Assembly (NCBI RefSeq): GCF_900177535.1
Contig: NZ_FXAJ01000002.1
Location: 124,001 to 188,000, forward strand
Length of the DNA: 64,000 nt
Source of the DNA: Priestia filamentosa
Lineage (GTDB): Bacteria > Bacillota > Bacilli > Bacillales > Bacillaceae_H
Reading direction: 5' to 3'
Made by a program: the position numbers and the translations under genes. Below are positions 43,177-55,270 of the stretch, piece after piece (the first letter of the stretch is position 1; the number at the start of each line of letters is the position of its first letter). The notes beneath the pieces were generated by a model, which was given only the letters and a program-made list of their open reading frames with translations, was not told the DNA's origin and searched no databases.

Positions 43177-45111
43177 ATGAAAACAATTCGTTTAACAACA
43201 GGTCAAGCATTAGTAAAGTTTTTGAATCAACAATATGTAGAGTTTGATGGTAAAGAAGAGAAATTTGTACAAGGAGTTTTTACAATCTTCGGTCATGGAA
43301 ATGTGTTAGGTCTAGGACAAGCACTTGAAGAAGATGCTGGCGATCTACGAGTTTATCAAGGAAGAAATGAACAAGGAATGGCTCTTGCTGCAACAGCTTA
43401 TGCCAAGCAAAATCATCGCAGAAAGATCATTGCTTGTACATCATCAGTAGGGCCAGGAGCGGCGAATATGGTAACAGCAGCTGGAACAGCCTCAGCAAAC
43501 AATATTCCGCTTTTGCTTCTTCCAGGAGACACATTTGCAACACGTCAACCAGATCCAGTGCTGCAGCAAGTTGAGCATTATCATAACTTAACGGTAACAA
43601 CAAATGACGCGTTTCGTGCGGTAAGTAAATATTGGGACCGCGTAACTCGTCCAGAACATTTAATGACAGCTATGATTAACGCAATGCGTGTATTAACAGA
43701 CCCTGCAAATACTGGAGCTGTTACGGTTTGTCTTCCACAAGATGTACAAGGTGAAGCATATGAGTTTCCAGAATATTTCTTTAAGAAACGTGTTCATCGT
43801 ATTGATCGCCGTGTTCCAACAGAAAGTGATATCAAAGAAGCGGTGGCTCTTATTAAAGAAAAGAAAAAGCCAATCATCGTTTGTGGTGGAGGGGTACGTT
43901 ACTCAGAAGCCGCTGAAGCCCTTAAAAGCTTCTCAGAGAAATTTAATATCCCTTATGGAGAAACACAAGCTGGAAAAAGTGCTGTTGAAAGCTCTCACTC
44001 TCACAACTTAGGGGGAATTGGAATCACAGGAACACTCGCTTCTAACCTAATGGCAAAAGAAGCTGACCTTGTGATTGGTGTGGGAACTCGCTACTCAGAT
44101 TTCACTACAGGATCTAAACAGCTTTTCCAAAACGAAAATGTTCAGTTCTTATCTATTAATACATCTGAATATCACGCTTACAAACTTGATGCAACAAAAG
44201 TTGTTGGTGATGCGAAGTTAGCTCTGCAAAAACTTGAAGAAGAACTTTCAAACATCGACTACAAATCAAGCTATAGTGATGAAATTCAAAAAGCGAAAGA
44301 AGCATGGAACAAAGAAGTGGATCGTTTATACAGCATTCGATATGATGAAAATCAATTTATTCCAGAAGCAGGAGATCATCTTCCACACGTATTACCTGAG
44401 TTTGCTCGGCAATTTGGCTCAACGATTACACAAACAGAAGTGCTTGAATTTATAAATGAACATGTAGCAGATGATGCAATTGTTGTAGGGGCTGCGGGAA
44501 GTCTCCCAAGTGACTTACAAAGAATGTGGAATTCGCGCACACCAAATACGTATCACATGGAGTATGGCTATTCTTGTATGGGTTATGAAGTTTCAGGAGC
44601 GCTTGGTGTTAAGCTGGCTGAGCCTGAAAAAGAAGTATATGTAATGACAGGAGACGGAAGTTACCTTATGCTTCATTCTGAACTTGTGACAAGTATTCAA
44701 GAACGCAAAAAAATCAATATTGTTCTTATCGATAATGCAGCATTTGGATGCATTAATAACTTACAAATGAACAATGGAATGGGAAGCTTTGGTACAGAGT
44801 TCCGCTACCGTAATGAAGAAACAGGCAAGATGGATGGCGATCTTATCAAAATTGATTTTGCAAAAAGTGCTGAAGGATACGGAGTGAAAACGTATCAAGT
44901 AACAACGATGGAACAGTTGAAAGAAGCGCTTGAAGATTCTAAAAAACAGGAAGTTTCAACGCTTTTAGATATTAAAGTATTACCAAAAACAATGACAAGA
45001 GATTTTGAATCATGGTGGAACATTGGCGTTGCAGAAACGTCTAAAAAGCAATCAATTCAAGATGCTTATGAAAGAAAAGAAAGCGTATTACAAACGGCTA
45101 GAAAGTATTAA
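43177..45111 (+). CDS. iolD: 3D-(3,5/4)-trihydroxycyclohexane-1,2-dione hydrolase IolD
   Basis: A thiamine diphosphate enzyme that opens the inositol-derived ring to 5-deoxyglucuronate. 644 aa as in other IolD proteins. The Pyr domain holds [19 protein letters not shown] with the conserved Glu. The central domain contains VVCGGGV-like [13 protein letters not shown], and the PP domain has [38 protein letters not shown] with the Mg/ThDP GDG...NN motif. AAGGTAGGA precedes the ATG. First gene of an iolDBCA operon, an order different from B. subtilis (A-B-C-D). Confidence 0.95.
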   Translation: MKTIRLTTGQALVKFLNQQYVEFDGKEEKFVQGVFTIFGHGNVLGLGQALEEDAGDLRVYQGRNEQGMALAATAYAKQNHRRKIIACTSSVGPGAANMVTAAGTASANNIPLLLLPGDTFATRQPDPVLQQVEHYHNLTVTTNDAFRAVSKYWDRVTRPEHLMTAMINAMRVLTDPANTGAVTVCLPQDVQGEAYEFPEYFFKKRVHRIDRRVPTESDIKEAVALIKEKKKPIIVCGGGVRYSEAAEALKSFSEKFNIPYGETQAGKSAVESSHSHNLGGIGITGTLASNLMAKEADLVIGVGTRYSDFTTGSKQLFQNENVQFLSINTSEYHAYKLDATKVVGDAKLALQKLEEELSNIDYKSSYSDEIQKAKEAWNKEVDRLYSIRYDENQFIPEAGDHLPHVLPEFARQFGSTITQTEVLEFINEHVADDAIVVGAAGSLPSDLQRMWNSRTPNTYHMEYGYSCMGYEVSGALGVKLAEPEKEVYVMTGDGSYLMLHSELVTSIQERKKINIVLIDNAAFGCINNLQMNNGMGSFGTEFRYRNEETGKMDGDLIKIDFAKSAEGYGVKTYQVTTMEQLKEALEDSKKQEVSTLLDIKVLPKTMTRDFESWWNIGVAETSKKQSIQDAYERKESVLQTARKY

Positions 45112-45150
45112 GCATATCGTTAAAATTCTTAACTAGGAGCGTGACAAAGT

Positions 45151-45969
45151 ATGGCAGATTTAATTGTACCAAGTCAAACACCTGATGAAGAAGGAAAAGT
45201 ATTAAGTATTACACCAGAATCAGCAGGATGGGAATATATCGGATTTGAAGTATACGCTTTAGAAAAAGGAAAAAAACTTAAAAAAGAAACAGGAAATCAA
45301 GAAGTATGTGTTGTGTTACTAACAGGTAAAGCGAACGTGTCTACTAAAAAAGAAACATTCGAAAATATCGGAGAGAGAATGAGTGTTTTTGAAAAAATCC
45401 CTCCATACTCCGTGTATATTCCAAATGAGGATGAGTACGAAGTTGAGGCTTTAACAGATTTAGAAATTGCCGTATGTGCAGCGCCTGGTAAAGGTACATA
45501 TGAAGCTCGCCTAATCGGCCCAGAGGATGTAGGTGTTGAAGATAGAGGAGCTGGCAATATTTCAAGAAAAGTGCAAAACATTCTTCCAGAACAAAAACCA
45601 GCTGATAGCCTTCTTGTTGTAGAAGTTTTTACACCTGAAGGAAATTGGTCAAGCTATCCTCCTCACAAGCATGATCAAAATAACTTGCCGCACGAGTCAT
45701 ATTTGGAAGAAACATACTACCACCGCGTGAATCCTGGTCATGGATTTGCCGTACAGCGCGTCTATACAGACGACAAATCGCTTGATGAAACAATGGTTAT
45801 TAAAGATGGAGATGCTGTATTAGTTCCGAAAGGCTATCATCCTGTATCAGCTCCTCCAGGATATGAAGTATATTATTTAAATGTTATGGCTGGGCCTGTT
45901 CGTACATGGAAATTTAACAATAGCAAAGACCATGAGTGGATTATGGAAGATAAGATAGCGCTAAAGTAA
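45151..45969 (+). CDS. iolB: 5-Deoxy-glucuronate isomerase IolB
   Basis: Isomerises 5-deoxyglucuronate to 5-dehydro-2-deoxygluconate (DKG). The 272-aa double cupin includes SYPPHKHDQNNLPHESYLEETYYHRVNPGHGF with the metal-binding His/Glu set and VLVPKGYHPVSAPPGYEVYYLNVMAGP. TAGGAG lies 11 nt before the ATG. It lies 39 nt after iolD and 12 nt before iolC. Confidence 0.94.
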   Translation: MADLIVPSQTPDEEGKVLSITPESAGWEYIGFEVYALEKGKKLKKETGNQEVCVVLLTGKANVSTKKETFENIGERMSVFEKIPPYSVYIPNEDEYEVEALTDLEIAVCAAPGKGTYEARLIGPEDVGVEDRGAGNISRKVQNILPEQKPADSLLVVEVFTPEGNWSSYPPHKHDQNNLPHESYLEETYYHRVNPGHGFAVQRVYTDDKSLDETMVIKDGDAVLVPKGYHPVSAPPGYEVYYLNVMAGPVRTWKFNNSKDHEWIMEDKIALK

Positions 45970-45981
45970 AGGGAGGATAAC

Positions 45982-46989
45982 ATGAGCTATTTAACATTCA
46001 ATTCTGAAAAGAAATTTGATTTAGTGGCTATTGGCAGACTTTGTATCGATTTGAATGCAAATGAAATCAATCGTCCAATGGAAGAAACGATGACGTTTAC
46101 AAAATATGTTGGAGGTTCTCCTGCAAATATCGCGATCGGTTTATCTCGTTTAGGAATGAAAACAGGCTTTATTGGTAAAATTGCCGATGATCAAATGGGT
46201 CGCTTTATTACAAGCTACCTAAAAAAGCACGAGATTAATACAGAAAGCGTCATTACAGATAAAACGCGAGCTGTAACAGGGCTTGCTTTTACAGAAATCA
46301 AAAGTCCTGAAGAGTGCAGTATCCTGATGTATCGAGACAATGTAGCAGATTTAAAATTAGAACCAACAGAAGTATCTGAAGAGTATATTAAACAATCAAA
46401 ATCTCTTCTAATCTCTGGAACAGCTCTTGCTAAAAGTCCTTCGCGTGAAGCTGTGTTTATGGCACTTGAATATGCACGAAAAAATAATGTTCCAGTTTTC
46501 TTTGATATTGACTATCGTCCATATACATGGACATCTGAAGCTGAAACAGCTGTTTACTACAACTTAGCTGCGGAAAAATCAGATGTAATTATTGGAACAC
46601 GAGAAGAATTTGACATGATGGAAAAACTGTTAAATCTAGAAGAGTCAAATGATCAAGTAACAGCAGAGCGTTGGTTCTCCCACAATGCCAAAATTGTCGT
46701 AATTAAACATGGCGGGGATGGATCTATTGCGTATACAAATGACGGGAAATCTCACCGCGGCGGCATCTTTAAAACAAAAGTGTTGAAAACATTCGGTGCT
46801 GGTGACTCATATGCTTCAGCTTTCATTTATGGACTCATGCATGATTACTCTGTTGCAGAAGCGATGCGCTTTGGAGGAGCTTCCGCCTCTATTGTAATTT
46901 CTAAGCACAGTAGTTCGGATGCAATGCCAACCGTAGAAGAAATTAAAGGATTTATGGAGACGGCTGAAGAAGTATTGCAAAAAGCATAA
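45982..46989 (+). CDS. iolC: 5-Dehydro-2-deoxygluconokinase IolC
   Basis: A PfkB-family kinase of 335 aa that phosphorylates DKG to DKGP, the inducer of the pathway. Substrate-binding GRLCIDLNAN and KYVGGSPANIAIGLSRLG lie at the N-terminus. The C-terminal FGAGDSYASAFIYGL contains the catalytic Asp of the GAGD motif and the anion hole. GGGAGG precedes the ATG. Third gene of iolDBCA. Confidence 0.94.
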   Translation: MSYLTFNSEKKFDLVAIGRLCIDLNANEINRPMEETMTFTKYVGGSPANIAIGLSRLGMKTGFIGKIADDQMGRFITSYLKKHEINTESVITDKTRAVTGLAFTEIKSPEECSILMYRDNVADLKLEPTEVSEEYIKQSKSLLISGTALAKSPSREAVFMALEYARKNNVPVFFDIDYRPYTWTSEAETAVYYNLAAEKSDVIIGTREEFDMMEKLLNLEESNDQVTAERWFSHNAKIVVIKHGGDGSIAYTNDGKSHRGGIFKTKVLKTFGAGDSYASAFIYGLMHDYSVAEAMRFGGASASIVISKHSSSDAMPTVEEIKGFMETAEEVLQKA

Positions 46990-47029
46990 AAATTACGAAG
47001 TATAAAACAACCAAAAGGAGAGAATATTC

Positions 47030-48487
47030 ATGGCACAAACAACAGTAAAAGAAGTTCAAAACTATATTGGTGGACAATGGGTAGCATCATCTACAACACT
47101 TACAGAATCTGTTTACAATCCAGCAACAGGCGAAGTAATCGCTGAAGTACCTCTTTCTACAAAATCAGACGTTGATCAAGCAGTTCAAGTAGCAAACGAA
47201 GCTTTCAAAACATGGTCAAAAACAGCGGTTCCAAAACGCGCTCGTATTCTATTTAAATATCAGCAGCTTCTTGTTGATAACTGGGATGAGCTTGCAAAAC
47301 TTGTTACAATTGAAAACGGAAAAAGCTTTAACGAAGCTCGTGGTGAAGTACAGCGCGGAATCGAATGCGTAGAGTTTGCTGCAGGCGCTCCAACGCTTAT
47401 GATGGGAAAACAGCTTCCAGATATCGCAACAAATATTGAATCTGGTATGTATCGTTATCCAATCGGAGTTATTGGTGGAATTACACCGTTTAACTTCCCA
47501 ATGATGGTACCATGCTGGATGTTCCCACTTGCAATTGCTTGCGGAAATACATTCGTGTTAAAACCATCTGAAAGAACGCCGCTTTTAGCAGCTCGTCTTG
47601 TAGAGCTATTTGAAGAAGCTGGTCTTCCAAAAGGCGTATTAAATATCGTAAACGGTGCACATGATGTTGTAAATGGACTTCTTGAGCATAAAGATGTAAA
47701 AGCTATTTCATTCGTAGGTTCTCAGCCAGTTGCTGAATATGTATACAAAAAAGGAACAGAAAACTTAAAACGCGTTCAAGCACTAGCTGGTGCAAAAAAC
47801 CATTCTATCGTGTTAAATGACGCAGATCTTGATGGTGCAACAAAACAAATCATTGGTGCTGCTTTTGGTTCTGCTGGCGAGCGTTGTATGGCTGCATCTG
47901 TTGTAACGGTTCAAGAAGACGTAGCAGACGAGCTTATTGCTAAACTTGTAGAAGAATCTAATAATATGGTAATCGGAAATGGACTAGATGAAAATGTATT
48001 CCTAGGCCCAGTAATCCGTGAAAATCATAAAGAGCGTACGCTTGGCTACATCCAAAACGGCGTTGAAGAAGGTGCAAAACTTGTTCGCGATGGTCGTAAT
48101 GATGAAGCTGTAGAAGGAAACGGATATTTTGTTGGACCTACAATCTTTGATAACGTAACACAAGAAATGAAAATTTGGCAGGATGAAATTTTTGCTCCTG
48201 TACTTTCTATCATCCGTGTTAAAACGCTTGAAGAAGGAATTGAAGTTGCAAACAACTCTCGTTTTGCAAACGGTGCTTGCCTATACACAGACAGTGCATC
48301 AAGCGTTCGTACATTCCGCGAAACAATTGAATCAGGCATGTTAGGTATTAATGTAGGAGTTCCAGCTCCAATGGCATTCTTCCCATTCTCTGGATGGAAA
48401 GACTCTTTCTATGGTGATCTACATGCAAATGGTACAGATGGCGTTGAGTTCTATACAAGAAAGAAAATGGTTACAGCTCGCTACTAA
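47030..48487 (+). CDS. iolA: Methylmalonate/malonate-semialdehyde dehydrogenase (acylating) IolA/MmsA
   Basis: A CoA-acylating aldehyde dehydrogenase of 485 aa that turns malonate semialdehyde into acetyl-CoA and CO2, the last pathway step. [34 protein letters not shown] and the catalytic Cys in [12 protein letters not shown] are characteristic. The usual ALDH general base Glu is missing ([10 protein letters not shown] instead of ELGGK), as in all MMSDH enzymes. AAAAGGAGAG lies upstream. The gene shows a smoother, highly expressed codon pattern. Confidence 0.94.
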   Translation: MAQTTVKEVQNYIGGQWVASSTTLTESVYNPATGEVIAEVPLSTKSDVDQAVQVANEAFKTWSKTAVPKRARILFKYQQLLVDNWDELAKLVTIENGKSFNEARGEVQRGIECVEFAAGAPTLMMGKQLPDIATNIESGMYRYPIGVIGGITPFNFPMMVPCWMFPLAIACGNTFVLKPSERTPLLAARLVELFEEAGLPKGVLNIVNGAHDVVNGLLEHKDVKAISFVGSQPVAEYVYKKGTENLKRVQALAGAKNHSIVLNDADLDGATKQIIGAAFGSAGERCMAASVVTVQEDVADELIAKLVEESNNMVIGNGLDENVFLGPVIRENHKERTLGYIQNGVEEGAKLVRDGRNDEAVEGNGYFVGPTIFDNVTQEMKIWQDEIFAPVLSIIRVKTLEEGIEVANNSRFANGACLYTDSASSVRTFRETIESGMLGINVGVPAPMAFFPFSGWKDSFYGDLHANGTDGVEFYTRKKMVTARY

Positions 48488-48493
48488 AATAAA

Positions 48494-48525
48494 AGCCAGG
48501 AAGGGGAAACCTTTCCTGGTTTAAT
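48494..48525 (+). terminator. Terminator-like hairpin after iolA
   Basis: CCAGGAAgG and CcTTTCCTGG pair imperfectly around a GGGAAA loop. The T tract is weak, so partial read-through into the next gene is possible. Confidence 0.6.
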
Positions 48526-48535
48526 AAAATTAAAA

Positions 48536-48549
48536 TGAAATCGATTACA
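48536..48549. promoter_or_regulatory. Fourth LacI-type palindrome, upstream of the MFS-iolG unit
   Basis: TGAAATCGATTACA differs by one base from the palindromes upstream of iolD and lies 52 bp before the MFS start codon. Confidence 0.6.
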
Positions 48550-48600
48550 AATATAGTTTACCTTTATAAAACCTGTGAATAGATAATTGGAAGTGGTTGA

Positions 48601-50861
<2,261 letters not shown>

Positions 50862-51468
50862 ACATATAATATGTGCTAGATTTGTATCCGTATCTTAAAA
50901 TAACGAGACTTATATATACTACGTTTTAATAGCGTAAAAATGATATGGTAACTTAAAATGATCCTTGTAAAGATCTTATTAGATATTTCTACTATAAAAT
51001 GAAAGCTTACACATATCTATTTGCTAATCCCTTTGTCAGCGTATGAAGATCGGCAAAGAGGAGATCTATAAGAACATTCTTTTCTCAAAGGTTCGTGAAA
51101 TGGAGTTTGACGAAGTCACAACAGTAGCCATATTGAAGAAGACCGAGCAGATGAATCTAGTCGCTATATGCTTGAAAGAGCTTCAGGAGAGCTAGCGTTT
51201 AGTTCAAAAAGTTAATCTTTAAAAGCAGCTGGTGTGAAACGTTTTTTAAATAATGTTTCACACCAATTTTTATATCAAAATAGCTTTTCTCTGTTGAAAA
51301 TAAGAAGAGGGATATAGAGCCAAAAGCCATTAATCCGTCATGCATCTTTGGGGAAAAGAAAGCTTTCCTTGTTTTTTGTCCTTGATGAACGTGCTAAAAT
51401 AGAATAGTTGAAAGTGAACGTGAACAATATAAAAACTATGTGCTACAAATACAAAGGTGAGTGAACGT
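50862..51468. other. Intergenic region with coding relic, terminator and LacI-gene leader
   Basis: A 50-codon frame (51043-51195; MKIGKEEIYKNILFSKVREM...) lacks a ribosome binding site. An overlapping second frame reads SHIEEDRADESSRYMLERASGELAF, suggesting a frameshifted gene remnant that I cannot identify. A clear hairpin follows at 51229-51272. The last ~100 bp should hold the promoter of the LacI-family gene; it has no exact copy of the TGAAATCGATTTCA element. Confidence 0.4.
51229..51272 (+). terminator. Intrinsic terminator
   Basis: GGTGTGAAAC and GTTTCACACC form a perfect 10-bp stem with a 14-nt loop, then AATTTTTAT. Confidence 0.7.
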
Positions 51469-52485
51469 ATGACGAAAATGAGCGATGTGGCCAAGCTAGC
51501 TAAAGTAGCGCCTGCGACTGTTTCCCGCGTTTTAAGACACCCACATTTAGTGAGTGATGAAACAAGAGAGAAAGTTCAAAAGGCAATCCACGAGCTAAAC
51601 TATAAGCCAAATATGATTGCAAGACAATTTAGAACAAAAGAAACAAAAACAATTCTTGTTGTTGTACCAGATATTACACAGCCCTTTTTCTCTCAAGTTT
51701 TAAAAGGGATTCAGCATACAGCTGCAGAGCACGGGTACAGGGTTCTTTTAGGAGATACAGAAAACGATATTGAACAAGAAAGAGAACTTGTGGACCTTAT
51801 GTTTCAAAGACAAGCTGATGGAATGATTCTATTAACCGCTCGAATGGAAGAAGAGAAAATTGAAGAGCTTTCAAAACAATTTCCTATTGTGCTTGCCTGT
51901 GAGTATATTGATGGATTAGATGTATCAACAGTGTCTATTGATAATATTGGGGGGGCACGAAAAGTCACGGAGCATTTAATTCAGTTAGGACATACAAAAA
52001 TTGCTCATATTGCAGGAGCAATGAACGTTATTTTGAGTCGTGACCGTTTAAAAGGTTATAAACAAGCTATGATAAGTCATGACTTAGAAATTCATTCTTC
52101 TTATATTCAAGAAGGAGAATCAAACCTTGAGTCAGGATACCATCAAATGATCCGCCTCCTGTCCCTTGCAGATCCTCCAACAGCTGTGTTTGTATTTAAT
52201 GATGAAATGGCTATTGGTGCTATTAAAGCGGCAAAAGACAGCGGATTATCTGTTCCTCAAGACATAGCTATCGTAGGTTTTGATAATCTTCAAATGTCCT
52301 CCATTATTGAACCTCACATTACAACGATTGATCAGCCAAAATATGAGATTGGTAAAAAAGCAATGGAGCTTCTTGTTCATCAAATGAAAGGCGAGCCTTT
52401 AAAGAGGAAAAAATTTGTATTAACAGATGAGCTTATTGTAAGAGAGTCGTGTGGATTTACAGCTAAACGAATGAGCATAAGATAA
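51469..52485 (+). CDS. LacI/GalR-family transcriptional regulator
   Basis: A 338-aa repressor. The HTH at residues ~3-22 (MSDVAKLAKVAPATVSRVL) is followed by the hinge helix NMIARQFRTKET. The periplasmic-binding-protein-like domain includes ILVVVPDITQPFFSQVLKGIQ, VSTVSIDNIGGARKVTEHLIQLG and FVFNDEMAIGAIKAAKDSGLSVPQDIAIVGFDN. The frame opens at a GTG at 51457, but AAAGGTGA (51453-51460) suits ATG 51469. It sits at the end of the iol region. The four TGAAATCGATTTCA-type palindromes near iolD and the MFS gene have the LacI-type central CG, so it may control them. Confidence 0.88.
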   Translation: MTKMSDVAKLAKVAPATVSRVLRHPHLVSDETREKVQKAIHELNYKPNMIARQFRTKETKTILVVVPDITQPFFSQVLKGIQHTAAEHGYRVLLGDTENDIEQERELVDLMFQRQADGMILLTARMEEEKIEELSKQFPIVLACEYIDGLDVSTVSIDNIGGARKVTEHLIQLGHTKIAHIAGAMNVILSRDRLKGYKQAMISHDLEIHSSYIQEGESNLESGYHQMIRLLSLADPPTAVFVFNDEMAIGAIKAAKDSGLSVPQDIAIVGFDNLQMSSIIEPHITTIDQPKYEIGKKAMELLVHQMKGEPLKRKKFVLTDELIVRESCGFTAKRMSIR

Positions 52486-52488
52486 GGA

Positions 52489-52522
52489 AGAGAATCCTAA
52501 TTTTTAAGGATTCTCTTTTTTT
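52489..52522 (+). terminator. Intrinsic terminator of the LacI-family gene
   Basis: AGAGAATCCT and AGGATTCTCT form a 10-bp stem followed by seven T residues. Confidence 0.88.
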
Positions 52523-52591
52523 AATAGGTTTAAAATTCTTATGATTAGGTAACGTAACATATAAGACGGAAAATAAAGGAGACGTTTAGCA

Positions 52592-53143
52592 ATGAAAAAG
52601 AAATGGTTAGCCGTTGTGCCTGCAATAGCTTTATTTTCGGCTCCGTTTGCAGCGAGCGCAGAAGCTCATCCTACAAATATAAAAGCCCCAACAGAAAATA
52701 CTACAAATACTGTCCTTTATGAAGGCATTCTTTCACATTCAAAAGAGGTTCAAACACTTCAAGTAACATTAACACGTGTAGGATATCCAACAGTTGTAAG
52801 CGGGGAGTTTGAAGCAGGAACAAAACAAGCTGTTGAAGTGTTTCAAGCGAGCCACGGTCTAAAGGTTAATGGCATTGTTAATGAAGAAACATGGAACATG
52901 CTTGCTCAAGATGAAGCAACGATTGATTACTCTTTTACAAAAGAACAAGCAATATCCTATGCAAAAGCAGAATTTGGAGAGGGATTTGTTTTTAGCTCAG
53001 ATTGGAAACCAAAAGGGGATCAAAATGGACAAACGTACTATCGAGTTCACGTAGCAAGTCAGGAGTTTATTGATGAAGGTGGCACAGGAACAGTAGGTTT
53101 CTACTATGTGTATAATGACGGAAGAGTTATAGAAGAACAATAG
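52592..53143 (+). CDS. Secreted peptidoglycan-binding protein
   Basis: A 183-aa exported protein. A Sec signal peptide (KKKWLAVVPAIALFSAPFAASAEA, cleavage likely after ASA) is followed by a PG_binding_1 domain at residues ~45-105 (SHSKEVQTLQVTLTRVGYPTVVSGEFEAGTKQAVEVFQASHGLKVNGIVNEETWNML). The last ~70 residues (SFTKEQAISYAKAEFG to the end) form an alpha/beta domain I do not name. No hydrolase motif is visible, so it may anchor to the wall or regulate an enzyme. A good AAAGGAG lies upstream; a terminator follows. Confidence 0.82.
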   Translation: MKKKWLAVVPAIALFSAPFAASAEAHPTNIKAPTENTTNTVLYEGILSHSKEVQTLQVTLTRVGYPTVVSGEFEAGTKQAVEVFQASHGLKVNGIVNEETWNMLAQDEATIDYSFTKEQAISYAKAEFGEGFVFSSDWKPKGDQNGQTYYRVHVASQEFIDEGGTGTVGFYYVYNDGRVIEEQ

Positions 53144-53144
53144 G

Positions 53145-53182
53145 AAAAAGCACTGTAGGATTGTTTTCTACGGTGCTTTTTT
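53145..53182 (+). terminator. Intrinsic terminator
   Basis: AAAAAGCACTGTAG and CTACGGTGCTTTTTT pair with one G-T around a 9-nt loop. Confidence 0.85.
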
Positions 53183-53207
53183 CAATGACTTTAATGTAAT
53201 GGATTTA

Positions 53208-53381
53208 CTAAATAGTAGGATAATATTGCTCATACCTTGGATTACAATAATAGGGAGGTCTAGGTCCTATTTTGGGCATTGACCAAGTATATGGATTTGT
53301 ATTATATAACAGTTGAACTTTCTCATCTGAATGGTTAACTAACAATAATTTTACTTCGGGATTGTATTCATAATATAGCAT
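53208..53381 (-). CDS. Small Tyr/Pro-rich protein, 57 aa, possibly spore-associated
   Basis: A 57-aa frame starting MLYYEYNPEVKLLLVNHSDE and ending in a Pro/Tyr-rich tail with PRPPYYCNPRYEQYYP. AAGGAGG lies 6 nt upstream of ATG 53381, a strong ribosome binding site that argues for a real gene; the longer frame to 53423 has no such site. Tyrosine- and proline-rich tails with a single Cys are common in spore coat proteins, but I cannot match it to a known one. Confidence 0.55.
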   Translation of the reverse strand: MLYYEYNPEVKLLLVNHSDEKVQLLYNTNPYTWSMPKIGPRPPYYCNPRYEQYYPTI

Positions 53382-53538
53382 ACAGAGCCTCCTTAAAGCA
53401 TTACTTCCCTTTACCATATTCAATTTTCCCAGCGTTGAGCCCGTACTAAGCTTACATATTTTAAAAATAAGAATCTTGCACTATCTGGGCTTCTGTAACA
53501 TAAAGTAACCAGAAGATTGTTAATTAGGAGGATTGCTT

Positions 53539-54453
53539 ATGTCACATGATGAACAAAAAGGTTATCCAATGCACCCTAATTATGGGAAAATAACACGCTA
53601 TGAAGAAATTCCAATTACAGTACCAGAACAACGTCAACTTCGACAGCCTGGTGTAGAAAAGCTGATGGTTCCACGTCCAATCATTGAAAACCCACATTAT
53701 AAAGGAAGCGGAAAATTAAGAAAAAAGGTTGCCTTGATTACAGGGGGGGACAGTGGAATTGGGGCGGCGGTTGCCATCGCTTTTGCTAAAGAAGGAGCTA
53801 ATGTAGCTCTTTCATATTTAGATGAACATGAGGATGCGAACAGAACAAAGAGCAGAATTGAAGAGCTTGGAAGGCGTTGTTTGTTATTACCAGGAGACTT
53901 AAGAGAGAAGCAGCAGTGCGTTAATATCGTGAAAGAAACAATCGAAGAATATGGAAAGCTTGATGTGCTTTGTAACCATGTTGGAATCCAGTTTCAGCAA
54001 TTAGATTTGCTAGATATTACGGATGAACAATTTGATGATACTTTTAAGGTGAATATCTACTCGCATTTTTATACAACAAGAGCGGCACTTCCATATTTGG
54101 ATAAGGGTAGTTCGATTATAAATACAGCTTCTGTTGTCGCCTATATAGGAAATAAACAATTGATTGATTATACAGCGACTAAAGCAGCTAATGTTGGATT
54201 TACTCGTGCATTGGCTAACAATCTTGTAGATAAAGGAATTAGGGTAAATGCGGTTGCTCCTGGAAGGGTATGGACGCCTCTCATACCTGCAAGTTTTTCG
54301 GCAGATCAAGTTTCACTTGTTGAAAATTCAATGCAGCGTCAAGGTCAACCATTTGAGCTTGCCCCAACGTATGTTTATCTTGCTTCAGAGGATTCACGGT
54401 TTGTAACTGGTCAAACCTTTCATGTGAATGGAGGAGAATGGACGTCATCTTGA
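53539..54453 (+). CDS. Short-chain dehydrogenase with N-terminal extension (YhdF/YdaD type)
   Basis: A 304-aa NAD(P)-dependent SDR. The ~60-residue N-terminal extension ([23 protein letters not shown], then [14 protein letters not shown]) is typical of the YdaD/YhdF general-stress group. The core has [22 protein letters not shown] and the catalytic YTATK. The usual NNAG motif reads NHVG here, and the C-terminal [13 protein letters not shown] is intact. ATG 53539 with AGGAG 8 nt upstream is the start. Substrate unknown; the group is often sigma-B controlled. Confidence 0.85.
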   Translation: MSHDEQKGYPMHPNYGKITRYEEIPITVPEQRQLRQPGVEKLMVPRPIIENPHYKGSGKLRKKVALITGGDSGIGAAVAIAFAKEGANVALSYLDEHEDANRTKSRIEELGRRCLLLPGDLREKQQCVNIVKETIEEYGKLDVLCNHVGIQFQQLDLLDITDEQFDDTFKVNIYSHFYTTRAALPYLDKGSSIINTASVVAYIGNKQLIDYTATKAANVGFTRALANNLVDKGIRVNAVAPGRVWTPLIPASFSADQVSLVENSMQRQGQPFELAPTYVYLASEDSRFVTGQTFHVNGGEWTSS

Positions 54454-54685
54454 TTTCGATGAGTAAAAATTTTATAATGCCTAATTCTTTAATAATGCGC
54501 GTAAACATAATAAGGTTTACTTGAAACATATTAATATTAAATGAGGCAGTCTTGATGGCTGCCATTTTTTTAGACATAGATCACTTAATGAATAATAAGA
54601 ATAAATCTTTCTACTCGCTCATTTTTTCTTAAATTTTTTTCTATTTCGCTTTATAATAAAGAAAAATATGGAAAGTGAGAAAAGT

Positions 54686-55228
54686 ATGAAGATTGGGTTA
54701 GTGCGACATTTTAAAGTGAATCATCCGTATCCTACAAAAAGAGTAAAAAGAAGTGAACTACAAAAGTGGTTAAAAGGATATGATGAAGCAGACATAGAAA
54801 AAAAGGATATTGACCTTTTAGGAATTGAGTGGACATCTTGTTTTGTAAGTGATTTGCCTCGTGCGCTTACAACAGCAAAATCAATTTATAATGGTGAGCT
54901 TTTCGTGCGCTCTGAGCTCCGTGAAGTTCCGATTTCTCCTTTTTTTAAAAGAAGTATTAAGCTTTCGGTGAAAAGTCATGCTGTAATTATGCGTCTTGCT
55001 TGGCTTTGTAATCATTCTTCGCAGACTGAGAAAAAAGCAGAAGTGAAAAAACGAGTGACTACAGTTGTAGACGAAATTTTGGCTGGAAAAAGGGAGAATG
55101 TATTAGTTGTAAGTCACGGGGCTCTGATGATTTACTTACGAAAAGAACTGTTAAAAAGAGGTTTTAAAGGCGAACAGTTTACACGAGCTCACAATACTAG
55201 AGTTTATTTATATGAAAAAGAGGAATAA
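54686..55228 (+). CDS. Histidine phosphatase superfamily protein
   Basis: A 180-aa phosphoglycerate-mutase-like protein. The catalytic His is in KIGLVRHFKVN (RHF instead of RHG), a second Arg in SDLPRALTTAKSI, and the second His in VLVVSHGALMIYLRKEL. Substrate unknown. I prefer ATG 54686 (MKIGLVRH) over ATG 54668 because the RHx motif should sit right at the N-terminus and a weak GAAAGTGAG lies ahead of it. It is convergent with the MFS gene through a shared terminator. Confidence 0.8.
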   Translation: MKIGLVRHFKVNHPYPTKRVKRSELQKWLKGYDEADIEKKDIDLLGIEWTSCFVSDLPRALTTAKSIYNGELFVRSELREVPISPFFKRSIKLSVKSHAVIMRLAWLCNHSSQTEKKAEVKKRVTTVVDEILAGKRENVLVVSHGALMIYLRKELLKRGFKGEQFTRAHNTRVYLYEKEE

Positions 55229-55237
55229 AGCTATAGT

Positions 55238-55270
55238 AAAAAGGCGCTAATGAGAATTAGCGCCTTTTTA
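55238..55270. terminator. Bidirectional intrinsic terminator
   Basis: AAAAAGGCGCTAAT and ATTAGCGCCTTTTT form a near-perfect stem with a 4-nt loop between convergent genes. Confidence 0.9.
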
